From DATHRK01 sp035465395 (GTDB taxonomy: Bacteria > Gemmatimonadota > Gemmatimonadetes > Longimicrobiales > RSA9): a DNA stretch of 15,674 bases. How positions within the stretch are numbered: the stretch's first letter is position 1; every line of letters starts with the position of its first letter. Below, piece after piece: positions 8,822 through 15,674 of this stretch. The translations under genes and the position numbers were made by a program. Location of the stretch: contig DATHRK010000056.1 of the NCBI GenBank assembly GCA_035465395.1, positions 1 to 15,674 on the forward strand, given 5' to 3'. Under the pieces are notes generated by a model that was given only the letters and a program-made list of their open reading frames with translations, did no database searches and was not told where the DNA came from.

Positions 8822-10539
8822 GCCTCGAACATCGGATCGCGGTGGCGCGCGGCGACGCGGACGCCGACCTCGTGCTGCGGGGAGGCACCGTGGTCAACGT
8901 GCTGTCGGGCGAGCTGGAGCGCGCGGACGTGGCGCTCGCGGGCGACAGGATCGCGGCCGTGGCGCCCTCCATCCAGGGGCCGCGCGAGGTGGACTGCTCG
9001 GGGCGCTGGCTCGCGCCGGGGTTCATCGACGCGCACATGCACCTGGAGAGCACCATGGTCTCGCTCTCCGAGTTCGCCCGCGCGGTGGTGCCGCGCGGCA
9101 CCACCGCCGTGGTGCTGGATCCGCACGAGATCGCCAACGTGTTCGGGGTCGAGGGCATCCGGTGGATCCTGGACTCGCGGGACGGAGTGCCGCTGGCCGC
9201 CTACGTCATGGCGAGTTCCTGCGTCCCGGCGACGCACATGGAGACGTCCGGGGCGACCCTCGAAGCGGCGGACCTCTCCCCGCTCCTCGCCGAGCCCGGC
9301 GTCCTCGGTCTCGCCGAGGTCATGAACTTCCCAGGGGTCGTCGCCGGGCTTCCGCCGCTTCTCGACAAGCTGCGCGCCGCCGGCGACCGCGTGATCGACG
9401 GCCATGCCCCGGGCCTCACGGGGCGCGACCTCGACGCGTACCTGTGCGCGGGGCCCGGCAGCGATCACGAGGCGACCACCCTGGAGGAGGCGTCCGAGAA
9501 GCTTCGCAAGGGCATGCGCATCCTGATCCGCGAGGGCAGCACCGCGCGCAACCTGGACGCGCTCCTCCCGCTCGTGACGGCCACGACCGAGCGTCGCTGC
9601 TGCTTCGCGACCGACGACCGGCACCCCGCCGACCTGCTTGCGGAGGGGCACATCGACCACGTCATCCGCCGCGCGATCGACGGGGGCCTCGCGCCGATCC
9701 TCGCGTACCGCCTGGCCACGCTCAACGCCGCCGAGTGGTTCGGCCTCGACCGGCTCGGACACGGCTCGCTGCGTCCGGGCGGCCGCGCGGACATCGTCGT
9801 GCTGGAGGATCTCGAGGGCGTAGAGGTCTCGGCCACCTACGTGGCGGGCAGCGCCGCCGCCCGCGAAGGCCGTCCGCGGTGGGAAGCGCACCCGCCCCCT
9901 CCAGCACCGACCGGCGCGTTCCGCCTCCCCGACGGCTGGTGGGAGCGGCTCCCGCTCCCCTGGCGGGACGCGCCGGCGCGCGTGATCGAGGTCGTGCCCG
10001 GTCAGATCGTCACGGGCGCCGGCACGACGCGTCCCCTGCGCGCCGAAGACGGTACCATCGCCATGGACGAAGCGTCCGATGTACGCAAGCTCGCGGTGAT
10101 CGAGCGGCACGGCCGCTCGGGACGGATGGGCGTCGGTTTGGTGGCCGGGCTGGGGCTCCCACGCGGGGCGATCGCGTCGTCGGTCGCCCACGATTCGCAC
10201 AACGTCATCGTCGCGGGCGCCGACGATGCGTCCATGCGCACCGCGGTCGAGGCCGTGGCCGAGGCGCGCGGCGGGATCGCCGTCGCGCTGGACGGCGAGG
10301 TGCTCGCGTTGCTCGCGCTGCCCATTGCCGGCCTCATGAGCGAGCGCTCGCTGGAGGCGGTGGCGGCGGAGCTGCAAACGGCGCTGCACGCCTACCGCGC
10401 CGTGGGGGGCACGCACTCCGAGCCCTTCATGGCGCTATCCTTCCTGGCGCTGCCGGTGATCCCGGCCTTGAAGCTGACCGATCACGGGATCGTCGACGTG
10501 ACCCGATTCGAGGTCGTGCCGCTTTGGGAAAACGACTGA
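8818..10539 (+). CDS. ade: Adenine deaminase
   Basis: Amidohydrolase-superfamily enzyme deaminating adenine to hypoxanthine and ammonia in purine salvage. It has 573 residues, typical of Ade. The N-terminal part carries LVLRGGTVVNVLSGE and the metal motif PGFIDAHMHLEST (His73, His75). DPHEIANVFG follows at 101-110, GLAEVMNFPG (Glu167), DGHAPGL (His196), SDHE (215-218), and FATDDRHP with Asp266. The C-terminal adenine deaminase domain (about 400-573) has AHDSHNVIVAGADD and ends with VPLWEND. The GTG start overlaps the psd stop by four bases, has no Shine-Dalgarno of its own and is presumably coupled. The ppk gene follows one base after its stop. No other purine gene is nearby, so its pairing with polyphosphate kinase is unexplained. 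Confidence 0.95.
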   Translation: MSLEHRIAVARGDADADLVLRGGTVVNVLSGELERADVALAGDRIAAVAPSIQGPREVDCSGRWLAPGFIDAHMHLESTMVSLSEFARAVVPRGTTAVVLDPHEIANVFGVEGIRWILDSRDGVPLAAYVMASSCVPATHMETSGATLEAADLSPLLAEPGVLGLAEVMNFPGVVAGLPPLLDKLRAAGDRVIDGHAPGLTGRDLDAYLCAGPGSDHEATTLEEASEKLRKGMRILIREGSTARNLDALLPLVTATTERRCCFATDDRHPADLLAEGHIDHVIRRAIDGGLAPILAYRLATLNAAEWFGLDRLGHGSLRPGGRADIVVLEDLEGVEVSATYVAGSAAAREGRPRWEAHPPPPAPTGAFRLPDGWWERLPLPWRDAPARVIEVVPGQIVTGAGTTRPLRAEDGTIAMDEASDVRKLAVIERHGRSGRMGVGLVAGLGLPRGAIASSVAHDSHNVIVAGADDASMRTAVEAVAEARGGIAVALDGEVLALLALPIAGLMSERSLEAVAAELQTALHAYRAVGGTHSEPFMALSFLALPVIPALKLTDHGIVDVTRFEVVPLWEND

Positions 10540-10540
10540 T

Positions 10541-13500
10541 ATGAAAGAAAATCGCGTCCTGTCCTTCGAGTTTCCCGACAGGGTGACGCTGGACCGGGCC
10601 GCGGAGGATCCGCTGCCGTTCGGACTCCCCGTCCGCGACTACCGCGTCGACGTCTTCCGCGATGTCTACATGGACACGAGGGCCGGCGACCTGCACCGCC
10701 GCGGCGCCTACGTGCGCCTGCGCGTCTACGATTCGGGGCGCCGCCTCCTCACGGCCGACGTCCGCGAGCGCGCGGAGGACGGGAGCGTCCGGCGGCGGAC
10801 CCGCGTGGCCGACGTGCAGGCCGACGATCCGGGCACGCTCCTGATGGGCGACAGCAAGCCGGCGAAGCTCGTGCAGGCGCTGGTGGACCCCTCGCTTCTC
10901 GAGGACGCCTTCCAGCTCGAGACCGTGCGCAGGATCCGGCTGGCGGAGCCGCCGGATGGGGAAGGCGAATCGGTCAGGTTCGCCTACGACACCGTCACGC
11001 TACGGCGGCGCGAGACCACAGCCGACATCTACCAGCTCGAGATCCGCATCCCCGAGGAGGAGTCCGGGCAGATGGAAGGCCTGGTCCAGCACTTCGAGGA
11101 GGTGTACGGCGTCCGACCCGTGCTCGGTGACCTGGCGCACCGCGCGCGCGACATGCTGGAGGACCTGGAGGTCGCGGTACTGGAGCAGGCCATCCGGGGC
11201 GCGCGCGAGGTGGCCATCGTACCCTTCCACGACGGGCGCGTCGCAATGCTCGCCACCGAGGATGGCCCGCGCGTGATGTGCGGCCCCGGCACCGGCGAGG
11301 AGGCCGCGCGAGTGCCGTTGCGCGCGGGCATGGGGCACGGAGGCGGGGACCTGAAGCTCCTCGGCATAAGCTCGGGATCGGGGGCGCGTCCGACCCTCGA
11401 GGTGTGGATGGCGGAGGGCATCCGCCCGCCCGCCGAAGCGTCCCCCGACGGCCCGCTGTGGATCTCGATGGACCGGCTCTTGAAGCTCGTGGGTGCCGGC
11501 AATCTCCGGCACGCGCGCACCCTCGCCGCGCTCAACGTGGTCGCGCGGTCCGGGGTCGCCGTGCGGCCGGACGAAGGGACCGAAGAGCCGCCGCCGGGAA
11601 TTCAGACGGTGGCCGGGGATCCCGTGACCAAGCCGCCGTGGATCGATCGCAGCCCCCCTGCCAAGAAGCCGGACCTGCCGTCCGCTCAACTGCTGAACGA
11701 CGACCTGCTGCGACTGGGCTTCGATGCGCGGATGCTCACGATCTGCGAGGATCCCGAGGTGCCGCTGCTGGAGCGCGTGCGCTTCCTGTCGATGTTCGGT
11801 TCGCGCCAGGACGAATTCTTCATGCGCCGCGTCGCCCGCTACAAGGATCGGCTGGCCGAGGATCGCACCGCGCGGGCCGACGAGCAGGAGACCGACGCCG
11901 CGCAGCTCAGCGCGATCGGCTTGCGTGCCCGGCAGCTCCTCACGCACGCGTACGCGATCCTGCGCGAGCAACTCCTGCCGGCCCTCGCGGAGGCGGGCAT
12001 CGAGATCGTCGACTGGCCCGACCTCGAAGACGCCGAGCGCGCCCACCTCCGCGCGGGCCTGGGCAGGCAGGCCGAGGCCGTGATCACGCCGCTCGCCGTC
12101 GACGAGACGCACCCGTTCCCCCACATCCGCAACCTGCGCCCCGCGCTCGCGGCGGTGCTGCGACTGCCGGAGAGCGACAGCCGCCACTTCGTCGCGATCG
12201 AGCTGCCGGGCGAGCTGCCGCGCTTCGTACCGCTCCCGGGCGGCTCGCGCTTCGTGCCCCTGGAACAGGTCATCGCCGGCACGCTGCCGGACCTCTATCC
12301 CGGTTTCGACCTGGAGGCCGCGCACGTCTTCCGCGTGACCCGGAGCGCGGCCAACCAGGACATCGAGGACGACCAGACGGTCGACGTGCTGCGCGCGGTG
12401 GAGGAGAGCGTCGCCGTGCGGCCGTTCCGGCGGGTGGTGCGGCTGGAGGTCGACCGCGAAACGCCCGAGTGGCTGCGCGGGCACCTCCTCTCGCGGCTGC
12501 AAGCGGAGGACCGCACCGCGTTGGCGTATCTGTCGGCCGAGGACGTCTACGAGGCCGCCGGGCTCGTGGACCTGGCCGGACTGGGGGAGCTCGCCAAGAT
12601 CCACCGCCCGGCGCTCAAGTTCCCGCCGTTCGAGCCCAGCGATCCGTTCGAAAGCGTCCCGTCGCTGATGGACGAGATCGCCCAGGGGGACCTGCTGGTT
12701 CAGTTCCCGGAGCACGGCTTCCGCCAGAGCGTGGCGCGTTTCCTGGAGGAGGCGGCCGACGACCCGGACGTCGTGAACCTGCGCGTCACGCTGTACCGGA
12801 CAGACAGCGCGTCGCCCGTCGTCGCCGCGCTGCGGCGCGCGCGGGCCAACGGCAAGGAGGCTCTCGCCCTGGTCGAGCTCAAGGCGAGCTTCGACGAGAG
12901 GCGAAACATCGAGTGGGCCAAACAGCTCGAGAGCTCGGGTATCTACGTCGTCTTCAGCCCGCCCCGCTACAAGGTCCACGCGAAGCTGGCAATGGTCACG
13001 CGCCGCGAGGGCGGAGGGCTGCGGCGCTACGCGTACGTCGGCACCGGGAACCTGAACGCCGCCACGGCCGCGGCGTACGTCGACGTCGGGGTACTCACCG
13101 GGCACGAGGGCATCACGGACGACGTGAACGCGGTGTTCAACCTGCTGTCCGGGTACTCACCGCCGGGGGAATTCGACCACCTGCTGGTCGCGCCGTTCAA
13201 CATGGCGGACCGATTCATCGGCATGGTCGAGCGCGAGGCCGAGCACGCGCGTGCCGGCCGCCACGCGGCGATCCGCGTGCAGTGCAACGGGCTCACGGAC
13301 CACCGGTTGATCGCCGCGCTCTACGAGGCCTCCCGCGCCGGAGTGCGGATCGAGATGGCGGTCCGCGAGGTGGTCGGTCTGCGGCCGGGGCTGGAAGGCG
13401 CCTCGGAGAACATCCGGATCGTCAGCCGGGTGGGCCGCTTCCTCCAGCACTCCCGGATCTTCCACTTCGCCAACGACGGCGAGCCGGAGTACTACATCGG

Positions 13501-13675
13501 CTCCGCGGACTGGCGGCCGCGCAACCTCTATCGGCGCATCGAGGTCGCGACGCCCGTGCTGGACGACGCGCACCGGCGCACGCTGGACGGCATCCTCGAC
13601 ACCTACCTCACCGATCCCCGGGCCTGGACGCTCCGCTCCGACGGGACGTGGGAGCGCGACGGCGTGGTGATATGA
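10541..13675 (+). CDS. ppk: Polyphosphate kinase 1 with N-terminal CYTH-like and Nudix-like domains
   Basis: PPK1 makes polyphosphate from ATP, reversibly, through a phosphohistidine. This protein has 1044 residues against about 690 for standard PPK1. Residues 1-215 look like a CYTH/VTC triphosphate-tunnel domain: VYMDT at 42-46, the L-x3-G-x3-R-x-R pattern at 51-61, VTLRRRE at 152-158, QLEIRIPEE at 165-173. Residues about 222-340 resemble a Nudix fold without its catalytic box. The PPK1 core runs from about 380 to 1040. It has LERVRFLSMFGSRQDEFF, ITPLAVDETHPFPHIRNL, LYRTDS (Arg753), KVHAKL (His813, matching E. coli His435), GTGN, Tyr846, Arg942, FLQHSR (His970, matching His592) and SADWRPRN. 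Ser783 replaces E. coli Arg405. The ATG directly follows the ade stop with only weak GGGA upstream; the stop overlaps the PPC gene (ATGA). Confidence 0.93.
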   Translation: MKENRVLSFEFPDRVTLDRAAEDPLPFGLPVRDYRVDVFRDVYMDTRAGDLHRRGAYVRLRVYDSGRRLLTADVRERAEDGSVRRRTRVADVQADDPGTLLMGDSKPAKLVQALVDPSLLEDAFQLETVRRIRLAEPPDGEGESVRFAYDTVTLRRRETTADIYQLEIRIPEEESGQMEGLVQHFEEVYGVRPVLGDLAHRARDMLEDLEVAVLEQAIRGAREVAIVPFHDGRVAMLATEDGPRVMCGPGTGEEAARVPLRAGMGHGGGDLKLLGISSGSGARPTLEVWMAEGIRPPAEASPDGPLWISMDRLLKLVGAGNLRHARTLAALNVVARSGVAVRPDEGTEEPPPGIQTVAGDPVTKPPWIDRSPPAKKPDLPSAQLLNDDLLRLGFDARMLTICEDPEVPLLERVRFLSMFGSRQDEFFMRRVARYKDRLAEDRTARADEQETDAAQLSAIGLRARQLLTHAYAILREQLLPALAEAGIEIVDWPDLEDAERAHLRAGLGRQAEAVITPLAVDETHPFPHIRNLRPALAAVLRLPESDSRHFVAIELPGELPRFVPLPGGSRFVPLEQVIAGTLPDLYPGFDLEAAHVFRVTRSAANQDIEDDQTVDVLRAVEESVAVRPFRRVVRLEVDRETPEWLRGHLLSRLQAEDRTALAYLSAEDVYEAAGLVDLAGLGELAKIHRPALKFPPFEPSDPFESVPSLMDEIAQGDLLVQFPEHGFRQSVARFLEEAADDPDVVNLRVTLYRTDSASPVVAALRRARANGKEALALVELKASFDERRNIEWAKQLESSGIYVVFSPPRYKVHAKLAMVTRREGGGLRRYAYVGTGNLNAATAAAYVDVGVLTGHEGITDDVNAVFNLLSGYSPPGEFDHLLVAPFNMADRFIGMVEREAEHARAGRHAAIRVQCNGLTDHRLIAALYEASRAGVRIEMAVREVVGLRPGLEGASENIRIVSRVGRFLQHSRIFHFANDGEPEYYIGSADWRPRNLYRRIEVATPVLDDAHRRTLDGILDTYLTDPRAWTLRSDGTWERDGVVI

Positions 13676-14124
13676 GGGTCCTGGAGGGAGAGGTCGGGCA
13701 GGCGGCGACGTTCGCGATCGTGTTCGCGACCGACGATCCGGTCATGGCCGGCTTGCGTGAGTTCGCCCGGGAGAGGGGGATCCGGGGCGCCCACTTCACC
13801 GCGCTCGGGGCCTTTCGCGCGGCAACGATCGCCTACTTCGACTGGACGTCGCGAGCCTACCAGGAAATCGTCGTCTCCGAGAACGTCGAGGTCGCGCCGC
13901 TGGTCGGCAACATCGGCACGAACGACGCGGGCGAGGTCATCGTCCACGCCCACTGCACGCTCGGCCGCCGCGACGGGAGCACGCTCGCGGGCCATCTCGT
14001 CGAGGCGACCGTGCGGCCCACGCTCGAGCTGTTCCTGTCCACCGCCGTCCCGCCCCTCGTGCGCCGGCTCGACCCGGTATCCGGGCTCTTCCTCCTGGGC
14101 GACCGGCGGGCCGACCCGACCTAG
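13672..14124 (+). CDS. PPC/DUF296 domain protein
   Basis: A 150-residue single-domain protein of the PPC (plants and prokaryotes conserved, DUF296) family. Typical features are VLEGEVG at the start, FTALGAFRAATIAYFDW (42-58), VEVAPLVGNIG (72-82), VIVHAHCTLGRRDGS (89-103) and LAGHLVEATVRPTLEL (105-120). His92, His94 and His108 match the conserved histidines thought to bind metal. Plant members are AT-hook DNA-binding proteins, whereas bacterial single-domain members have no settled function. The ATG overlaps the ppk stop by four bases, so it is translated with the polyphosphate kinase, which makes a link to phosphate or nucleotide metabolism plausible but unproven. The arsC gene ends 7 bases beyond on the other strand. 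Confidence 0.85.
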   Translation: MRVLEGEVGQAATFAIVFATDDPVMAGLREFARERGIRGAHFTALGAFRAATIAYFDWTSRAYQEIVVSENVEVAPLVGNIGTNDAGEVIVHAHCTLGRRDGSTLAGHLVEATVRPTLELFLSTAVPPLVRRLDPVSGLFLLGDRRADPT

Positions 14125-14140
14125 CGGCTCGTCAGTCGGG
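14115..14140. terminator. Inverted repeat at the convergent gene junction
   Basis: CCCGAC (14115-14120) and GTCGGG (14135-14140) form a perfect 6-bp stem with a 14-nt loop spanning both convergent stop codons. There is no T-run on either side, so it is at best a weak or factor-assisted bidirectional terminator. It is reported because of its position only. Confidence 0.2.
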
Positions 14141-14545
14141 GCCGCGGGGCGCGGAGTCCGACAGGAGCTCCAGGATGCGCCGTTCGATCTCGTCGCGGAC
14201 GCCTCGGAAGCCTTCGTCATCGAGCGCTTTGGGGTCCGGCAGGTCCCAATCGAGGCGCAGCCGGGCGGGGACGTGCGGGCAGGCGTCGCCGCAGCCCATC
14301 GTGACGACCGCGTCGAAGGCACCCGACGCCGTGGCGTCGATCGAGGCGGAGCGCTGGCCACCGATGTCGATGCCTCGCTCCGACATGAACGCGATCGCCC
14401 GCGGGTCCACCCGGCCGGACGGGCGCGATCCGGCGCTTACCGCCTCGACGAGATCGCCGCCATGGTGCCGGGCGAAGCCCTCGGCCATCTGGCTCCGGCA
14501 GGAGTTCTCGACGCACACGAACAGAAGCCGACGCGGGTGATCCAT
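14132..14545 (-). CDS. arsC: Arsenate reductase, ArsC/low-MW tyrosine phosphatase fold
   Basis: A 137-residue cytosolic protein of the low-molecular-weight phosphatase fold. The phosphate-binding loop C-x5-R is CVENSCR (Cys11 to Arg17), followed by SQMAEGFARHH as in thioredoxin- or thiol-linked arsenate reductases. Two further cysteines lie in TMGCGDACP (Cys85, Cys89), followed by DWDLPDP with the expected general-acid Asp region. These would support reduction of arsenate to arsenite by a cysteine relay. The Cys85-Cys89 spacing is shorter than in the S. aureus plasmid enzyme (Cys82 and Cys89) and resembles a subgroup known from actinobacteria. The ATG at 14545 has GAGG about 8 nt upstream. 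No arsR, arsB or acr3 is visible beside it, so a phosphatase role is possible. Confidence 0.78.
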   Translation of the reverse strand: MDHPRRLLFVCVENSCRSQMAEGFARHHGGDLVEAVSAGSRPSGRVDPRAIAFMSERGIDIGGQRSASIDATASGAFDAVVTMGCGDACPHVPARLRLDWDLPDPKALDDEGFRGVRDEIERRILELLSDSAPRGPD

Positions 14546-14579
14546 GGTAGCCGCCTCGCGGAAACGGGCCGGGTGAAAT

Positions 14580-14596
14580 GCGGGCCTGGCGCCCGC
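14580..14596. repeat. Small hairpin between arsC and the ATPase gene
   Basis: GCGGGC (14580-14585) and GCCCGC (14591-14596) form a 6-bp stem with a 5-nt loop in the 149-base divergent spacer. It could be a regulatory site or chance in GC-rich DNA. No ArsR-type operator or clear promoter is recognised in the spacer. Confidence 0.2.
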
Positions 14597-14694
14597 GAAG
14601 CATGGCGCGGCGGGCGGGCGCTGCGTAGCCTAGCGGCGCACCCGCGGACGCGCGACTCGCGCGGCCGGCACGACTCCGTCTCGAGGCACGCGCG

Positions 14695-15674
14695 TTGACC
14701 ACGCCCGGCGAGCTCTCCGGCGTTTCGGATTGGTTCGGCAGACGTCCCTTCGTCGGCCGCGTCGACGACCTCGCGCGTATGCGCGGGGAGCTCAAGGCGG
14801 CGATCGCCGGCCGCGGCCGCGTGCTGTTCCTGCTCGGCGAGCCGGGGACCGGCAAGTCCACCCTGATCAGCCATTTCATGGCGATGGTCAGGGACCGCTA
14901 CTGGCGCGTCAGGGTGGGCTACGGGGACGCCGCCGATCCCGAACACGACGCGTGGCACCAGCTCGCCCGGCACTTCACGCTGCACCGACGCGCCGGCAAG
15001 GCGTTCCTGCGGACACTGCCGGATTGGATCGAGGCGGTGCCCGTCGTGGGGCGTATCGTACGCGCCATCCTGGAAACGGTGCGTGCGCTCCGGGGCCGCA
15101 AGCCGGAGGAGCCCGCAGCGCACCCGCGGACCGGCTCCGCGGTCGAGGCCGTGCGGACGATGCTGGAGCACGGTCCCAAGACGCCGCGGCTCATCATCCT
15201 CGACAACATGGAGGCCGCCGACGCGGCCGAGCTTTCGGGGGCGGCCGCGCTGATCAAGCAGGTCACCGGCACCAGCACGCTGCTCGTGGTCGCGGTGCTC
15301 ACGCGTGGCGGCGAATTGCGAGCGGAGCTCGCCGATCTGCTGCGGGAGAGCGAGCGGCTGGGGGTCGCGGTGGTGCACCGCCTGGAGGGGCTGTCCGCGA
15401 GCGAGGTCGCCAACGCGCTGGAGCTGTCCGGAGGCGGCGCCGTGCCCCCGGCCTGGCAGGACTGGTTCGCTGCCGGCTGTCCGTTCCCGCCCGGCGTGCT
15501 GTGGGCCCGCATGGCCGAGCTGGCGGCCGCGGGAGCCGTCTCGCAAGAGCGCCATCACTGGTGGACGGGCCTGCGCTGGGCCTGGCGGTCGGATCCGCCG
15601 GAGGCCGCACGACCATCCGTGTCCTTGCCGGAAGTCACGGCGGAGGAGAGGGAGATCCTCGGCGCGGCGGCCGA
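14695..15674 (+). CDS. AAA/STAND-type ATPase, N-terminal part (runs off the window)
   Basis: The frame is open from TTG at 14695 to the right edge, giving 326 residues so far. An in-frame stop near 14630 limits the start; TTG is the only start codon before the conserved region and has GAGG 8 nt upstream. Residues 19-22 are FVGR, the usual opening of AAA_16-type domains. Walker A is GEPGTGKS (48-55), and Walker B is RLIILD ending at Asp180. An amphipathic stretch WIEAVPVVGRIVRAIL lies at about 111-126. A likely helical or winged-helix segment starts near 265. Proteins of this architecture often carry TPR repeats, a cyclase or other signalling domain on the other end; here that part is outside the window, so the role is unknown. 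It diverges from arsC. Confidence 0.8.
   Translation, partial: MTTPGELSGVSDWFGRRPFVGRVDDLARMRGELKAAIAGRGRVLFLLGEPGTGKSTLISHFMAMVRDRYWRVRVGYGDAADPEHDAWHQLARHFTLHRRAGKAFLRTLPDWIEAVPVVGRIVRAILETVRALRGRKPEEPAAHPRTGSAVEAVRTMLEHGPKTPRLIILDNMEAADAAELSGAAALIKQVTGTSTLLVVAVLTRGGELRAELADLLRESERLGVAVVHRLEGLSASEVANALELSGGGAVPPAWQDWFAAGCPFPPGVLWARMAELAAAGAVSQERHHWWTGLRWAWRSDPPEAARPSVSLPEVTAEEREILGAAA

Noticed and set aside
8710..10416. A 568-codon minus-strand frame opposite adenine deaminase
   Set aside because: A shadow of a well-supported enzyme gene. The product is rich in Arg, His and Gly with no recognisable motif.
11000..13105. A 701-codon open frame on the minus strand opposite ppk
   Set aside because: High-GC antisense frames stay open by chance. 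The PPK1 motifs on the plus strand are unmistakable and the antisense product matches nothing I recognise.

Overview
This is a high-GC bacterial window (roughly 70% G+C by eye, with strong G/C at third codon positions), almost fully packed with genes. Many neighbouring genes overlap by four bases (ATGA or GTGA). The outer-membrane receptor-like protein with a signal peptide implies a Gram-negative envelope. The chain citrate synthase - isocitrate dehydrogenase - leucyl aminopeptidase - outer-membrane protein - yicC - gmk - probable rpoZ, together with the large C-terminally extended AAA ATPase type, would suit Gemmatimonadota. That placement is inference from gene content, not proof.

Left half, minus strand (1-7444): one probable long operon read right to left. 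It holds gltA, icd, pepA, a TonB-receptor-like outer-membrane protein, yicC, gmk, and the first nine codons of what is probably rpoZ. A good sigma70-type promoter (TTGCCA-18-TATACT, 7609-7580) and a leader of about 130 nt with two perfect hairpins precede gltA. The operon joins two TCA-cycle enzymes with protein turnover, RNA turnover, GMP phosphorylation and probably an RNA polymerase subunit.

Middle, plus strand (about 7776-14124): a small FeoA-like ORF, phosphatidylserine decarboxylase (psd), adenine deaminase (ade), a 1044-residue polyphosphate kinase 1, and a PPC/DUF296 protein. From psd onward the genes overlap by four bases or abut, so they are probably one transcript. The polyphosphate kinase is the most unusual object here. 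About 375 residues precede the PPK1 core: a CYTH/VTC-like triphosphate-tunnel domain, then a segment resembling a degenerate Nudix domain. The PPK1 core keeps both catalytic histidines but has Ser where E. coli PPK has Arg405. The start of psd is unclear: the frame that encodes it has no canonical start near the expected N-terminus, and the preceding small ORF runs into it one frame away.

Right end: an ArsC/low-molecular-weight phosphatase-fold arsenate reductase on the minus strand (14132-14545), convergent with the PPC gene. Diverging from it is the start of a large AAA/STAND-type ATPase (TTG start at 14695) that runs off the window. I found no tRNA, rRNA, CRISPR array, insertion sequence or prophage gene.
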